In this document: piece after piece, positions 6,304-8,302 of the stretch
How positions within the stretch are numbered: the first letter of the stretch is position 1
Layout of the letters: the number at the start of each line of letters is the position of its first letter
Assembly (NCBI GenBank): GCA_900555675.1
Contig: UNSN01000028.1
Location: 1 to 8,302, forward strand
DNA length: 8,302 bases
Direction: 5' to 3'
From: Candidatus Saccharimonadota bacterium
GTDB taxonomy: Bacteria; Patescibacteriota; Saccharimonadia; Saccharimonadales; Saccharimonadaceae
The notes under the pieces: model-generated
What the model was told of the DNA's origin: nothing
What the model saw: only the letters and a program-made list of their open reading frames with translations
The model's database searches: none
Translations under genes and position numbers: made by a program

Positions 6304-7537
6304 CGTCACGACCATTCATATACGGACGAAGTACTTTAGGGACAGTCAAAGTTCCATCTGGATTCTGGAAATTCTCCAAAATCACCACCAATGAGCGAGC
6401 CAGCGACACCGCAGTTCCGTTCAAAGTGTGAACAGATTCAATCGTGCCGTTTTCTCGACGAACTCGAATATTCAAACCACGAGCTTGATAATCAGTACAG
6501 TTCGAACAACTCGTCAGCTCACGGTAAGTTTGGTCAACTGGCGACCAATATTCAATGTCGTACTTCTTTGCAGCCGGCGCACCCAAATCGCCCGCCGCAA
6601 TATTAACCACGTGATAAGAAATCCCAATTTGCTGCCAAAGTGCCTCTTCAACGCTAAGAATTCTCTCATGAATCTCTTTAGATTGCTCAGGCAAACAAAA
6701 CGCGTACATCTCCAACTTATTAAATTGGTGAACTCGGAACAGACCACGCGTGTGCTTTCCGTATGTTCCCGCCTCTTTTCGATAGCAAGGACTATATCCA
6801 ACGTATAGCGATGGCAAATCTTTTTCATCCAAAATCTCATCCGCGTGATAGCCGGTTAATGGCATTTCCGCCGTACCAATTAGCGTCAAATCTTCGCCGT
6901 CAACTACATATTCATTACTACCTTCGCCCTTTGGAGTGAAACCTGCGCCCTCAGCTGTTCGTAAATTGACCATATGCGGCACGGTCATAAATGTGAAGCC
7001 CTGCTTTGTTACATAATCCAAGGCAAATTGAGTTACTGCATTTTCCAGCAAAGCCAAATCGCCCTTCAAATAATAAAACTTCGCGCCAGCCACCTTAGCG
7101 CCGCGCTCAAAGTCCACCCAGCCGCGACTTACAGCGTAATCCAAATGGTCTTTTGCGCCAGTTTTGCAATCGCCATAAACTTTTACTTCAACAGAATCTT
7201 CTTCGCCACCCAAAGGCACGTCGTCAAAAGTGATATTCGGGACGTTTTTAAGAATTGCCGCAACTTTTTCCTCGGTCGACTTCAAATAACCCTCACGCTC
7301 CGCCAACTCAATCTTCAATTGTTTGCCCTGATCAATCAGTTCTTGGTCTGGTCGGCCGCCTTTCATTTTCGCTGAAATAACATTCCGCTGTTCGCGTAGC
7401 ACTTCAACCTGCTTCTGTAAATCGCGGCGCTCATCGTCTAATTGCAACAACACCGCAATATCAACTTTATAGCCTTTATCGTTTGCCGACTTTTGTACCA
7501 AATCGACATTTTCTCGGATGAACTTAATGTCTAACAT
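6296..7537 (-). CDS. serS: Seryl-tRNA synthetase
   Basis: A cytosolic class II aminoacyl-tRNA synthetase that charges tRNA(Ser), and normally tRNA(Sec) where present, with serine. It has 413 residues, near the usual 420-430. The N-terminal part (about 30-100) is the charged, heptad-like antiparallel coiled coil that grips the tRNA long arm. The catalytic domain follows: VPHMVNLRTAEGAGF (186-200), LIGTAEMPLTGYH (219-231) with the TAE serine-binding triplet (222-224), class II motif 2 CYRKEAGTYGKHTRGLFRVHQF (251-272), GDLGAPAAKKYDIEYW (316-331), ELTSCSNCTDYQARGLNIR (340-358) and motif 3 NGTAVSLAR (373-381). All key elements are present. The ATG at 7537 lies six bases after a TATAAT box and has no Shine-Dalgarno. 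No terminator follows it, so read-through into hpf is expected in addition to the hpf promoter. Confidence 0.97.
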   Translation of the reverse strand: MLDIKFIRENVDLVQKSANDKGYKVDIAVLLQLDDERRDLQKQVEVLREQRNVISAKMKGGRPDQELIDQGKQLKIELAEREGYLKSTEEKVAAILKNVPNITFDDVPLGGEEDSVEVKVYGDCKTGAKDHLDYAVSRGWVDFERGAKVAGAKFYYLKGDLALLENAVTQFALDYVTKQGFTFMTVPHMVNLRTAEGAGFTPKGEGSNEYVVDGEDLTLIGTAEMPLTGYHADEILDEKDLPSLYVGYSPCYRKEAGTYGKHTRGLFRVHQFNKLEMYAFCLPEQSKEIHERILSVEEALWQQIGISYHVVNIAAGDLGAPAAKKYDIEYWSPVDQTYRELTSCSNCTDYQARGLNIRVRRENGTIESVHTLNGTAVSLARSLVVILENFQNPDGTLTVPKVLRPYMNGRDVI

Positions 7538-7543
7538 GTATCA

Positions 7544-7572
7544 ATTATATAACAACATAGACTATATATAAA
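7544..7572 (-). promoter_or_regulatory. Promoter of serS, leaderless spacing
   Basis: Minus-strand TATAAT (7549-7544) is followed by exactly six bases (TGATAC) and the serS ATG. TTTATA (7572-7567), a four-of-six match to TTGACA, sits 17 bases upstream. There is no TG extension here. No ribosome binding site fits between the -10 and the ATG. Confidence 0.7.
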
Positions 7573-7606
7573 TAAACCCCGCCGGATTTAACAGACGGGG
7601 ATTTTT
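7570..7606 (-). terminator. Intrinsic terminator after the fibre-like gene
   Basis: In the minus-strand transcript CCCCGUC (7600-7594) pairs with GGCGGGG (7583-7577) across a 10-base loop, giving seven pairs with one U-G wobble. It is followed by UUUAUUUAUA and preceded by AAAAAU. On the plus strand the wobble becomes a C-A mismatch, so the minus-strand reading is favoured, in line with the gene ending at 7628. The A/T-rich tail overlaps the serS promoter -35. Confidence 0.82.
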
Positions 7607-7627
7607 AGATAAGTTTAAATAATTTAC

Positions 7628-8302
7628 TTACATAGCTGTGCCAGGTAACGTTGTTGGCCATGGAACATTGTCGTTTGGCACATACGATACACTAACAATC
7701 GGGGGAAGTGTTGGCGTTGGATTCTGAGCGCTAGCTGCTTCAGCGTTAATCATCCCGAAAGTTTGAACGATCCAAGTCAAATACGAGCCACCCCATCGTC
7801 CAGCAGAAGGACCTTGCATCTGGCCACTAGGGCGCAGCCCATCTGGCAACGCAGCACCACCACCGTTCCAGCTGTTAGCCCAGCCTGTAAGAGCTGCATA
7901 TAGATAAACAGTATTGTTAATTCGTCGAACCTTAACCACGCTAGCTTTCATGGATGTTGAGAGAATCTGAGGAACACTTCTCCAGCCAGTGTCGCCATAT
8001 ACAACCTTCCAACCTGTTTTATCACTACCACGAGTTTTAATCCAGCGAACGGCACCGTTTGTAGCAGCTGTATCGGTATAGTACGTACCAACACTAGCCT
8101 TAACATTTCCTTCAGGCATACCAGTCCCGCGAATTTCGTACGTATCTTTCCATTCTACGTCGCAGTCATCATCAGTTTTCTTGCCGAGCACTTGATTTGT
8201 TTTACCACCCGCAGGAAGATTCTTGCCTGTAAATTGTAAACCTAGGTTGCTTGTACCATTTCCGGTAATAGTCAATCCAGTCGAGCAAGGCTGAGTACTA
8301 TT
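7628..8302 (-). CDS. Phage tail fibre-like / surface adhesin-like protein, 3' part
   Basis: The minus-strand frame stays open to the window edge, so only the last 224 residues are seen and the start lies outside. Counting from the edge, residues 30-53 contain LPAGGKTNQVL...DCDVEWKDT, which resembles the PxGGTxGQVLxKxSDxDxDVxWxD segment common in phage tail fibre and neck-tip proteins. Residues 72-108 contain GTYYTDTAATNGAVRWIKT and GWKVVYGDTGWR, a module often found in tail proteins of phages of actinobacteria. The last part, with VRRINNTVYLYAALTGW and LPDGLRPSG (125-159), looks like a beta-rich tip domain, and a Pro-rich stretch ends the protein. These family matches are from memory of motif patterns, not from a search. 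It could belong to a prophage, a tail-like particle or a cell-surface adhesin of the bacterium; the visible part cannot decide. No membrane anchor or sorting signal is visible at its C-terminus. A terminator follows. Confidence 0.68.
   Translation of the reverse strand, partial: NSTQPCSTGLTITGNGTSNLGLQFTGKNLPAGGKTNQVLGKKTDDDCDVEWKDTYEIRGTGMPEGNVKASVGTYYTDTAATNGAVRWIKTRGSDKTGWKVVYGDTGWRSVPQILSTSMKASVVKVRRINNTVYLYAALTGWANSWNGGGAALPDGLRPSGQMQGPSAGRWGGSYLTWIVQTFGMINAEAASAQNPTPTLPPIVSVSYVPNDNVPWPTTLPGTAM

Noticed and set aside
6974..7375. A 133-codon plus-strand open frame opposite serS
   Set aside because: It is antisense to the coiled coil and early catalytic domain of SerS and has no independent coding signs.
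8273..8275. TTG as the start of the fibre-like gene
   Set aside because: The frame continues open to the window edge with protein-like sequence (NSTQPCSTG), and no promoter or ribosome binding site is seen, so the gene is better treated as truncated by the window.

Overview
The window reads as a compact, gene-dense stretch of bacterial chromosome carrying housekeeping genes. Seven coding regions are supported: one on the plus strand (hpt) and six on the minus strand. In minus-strand order of transcription the six are a phage-tail-fibre-like gene cut by the right edge, serS, hpf, secA, an M16 metallopeptidase and murD. Five of the seven genes are complete core functions: purine salvage, peptidoglycan synthesis, protein export, ribosome hibernation and Ser-tRNA charging. 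There is no gene-free stretch longer than about 125 bases.

The organism is most likely a member of the Patescibacteria (CPR), with Saccharibacteria (TM7) as my first guess. This rests on inference: the style of the protein sequences, very short intergenic gaps, promoters placed directly on start codons without Shine-Dalgarno sites, and a SecA with a basic tail instead of a zinc-binding C-terminus. All seven visible stop codons are TAA or TAG, none TGA. The standard code fits, but this alone does not exclude UGA recoding.

Layout: hpt (28-567) and murD (564-1808) converge, and their stop codons share the palindrome TTAA. murD has its own extended -10 promoter in the 36-base gap after the M16 gene. 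secA and the M16 gene (1845-3122) lie 15 bases apart and form an operon. A strong hairpin terminator (5839-5872) ends hpf and is followed immediately by the secA promoter. hpf (5894-6265) has its own promoter built into the last codons of serS and a strong AGGAGG site. serS (6296-7537) has a promoter next to its ATG. A terminator (7570-7606) separates it from the 3' end of the fibre-like gene (7628-8302).

The most notable regulatory pattern is that hpt, murD and serS each have a -10 hexamer exactly six bases before the ATG, which would make the mRNAs leaderless. hpf and secA have conventional leaders. The most notable gene is the fibre-like protein beside serS, which looks like the receptor-facing end of a phage tail fibre or a related surface adhesin. 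I see no tRNA, rRNA, CRISPR array, insertion sequence or defence system, and no convincing new multi-gene system.
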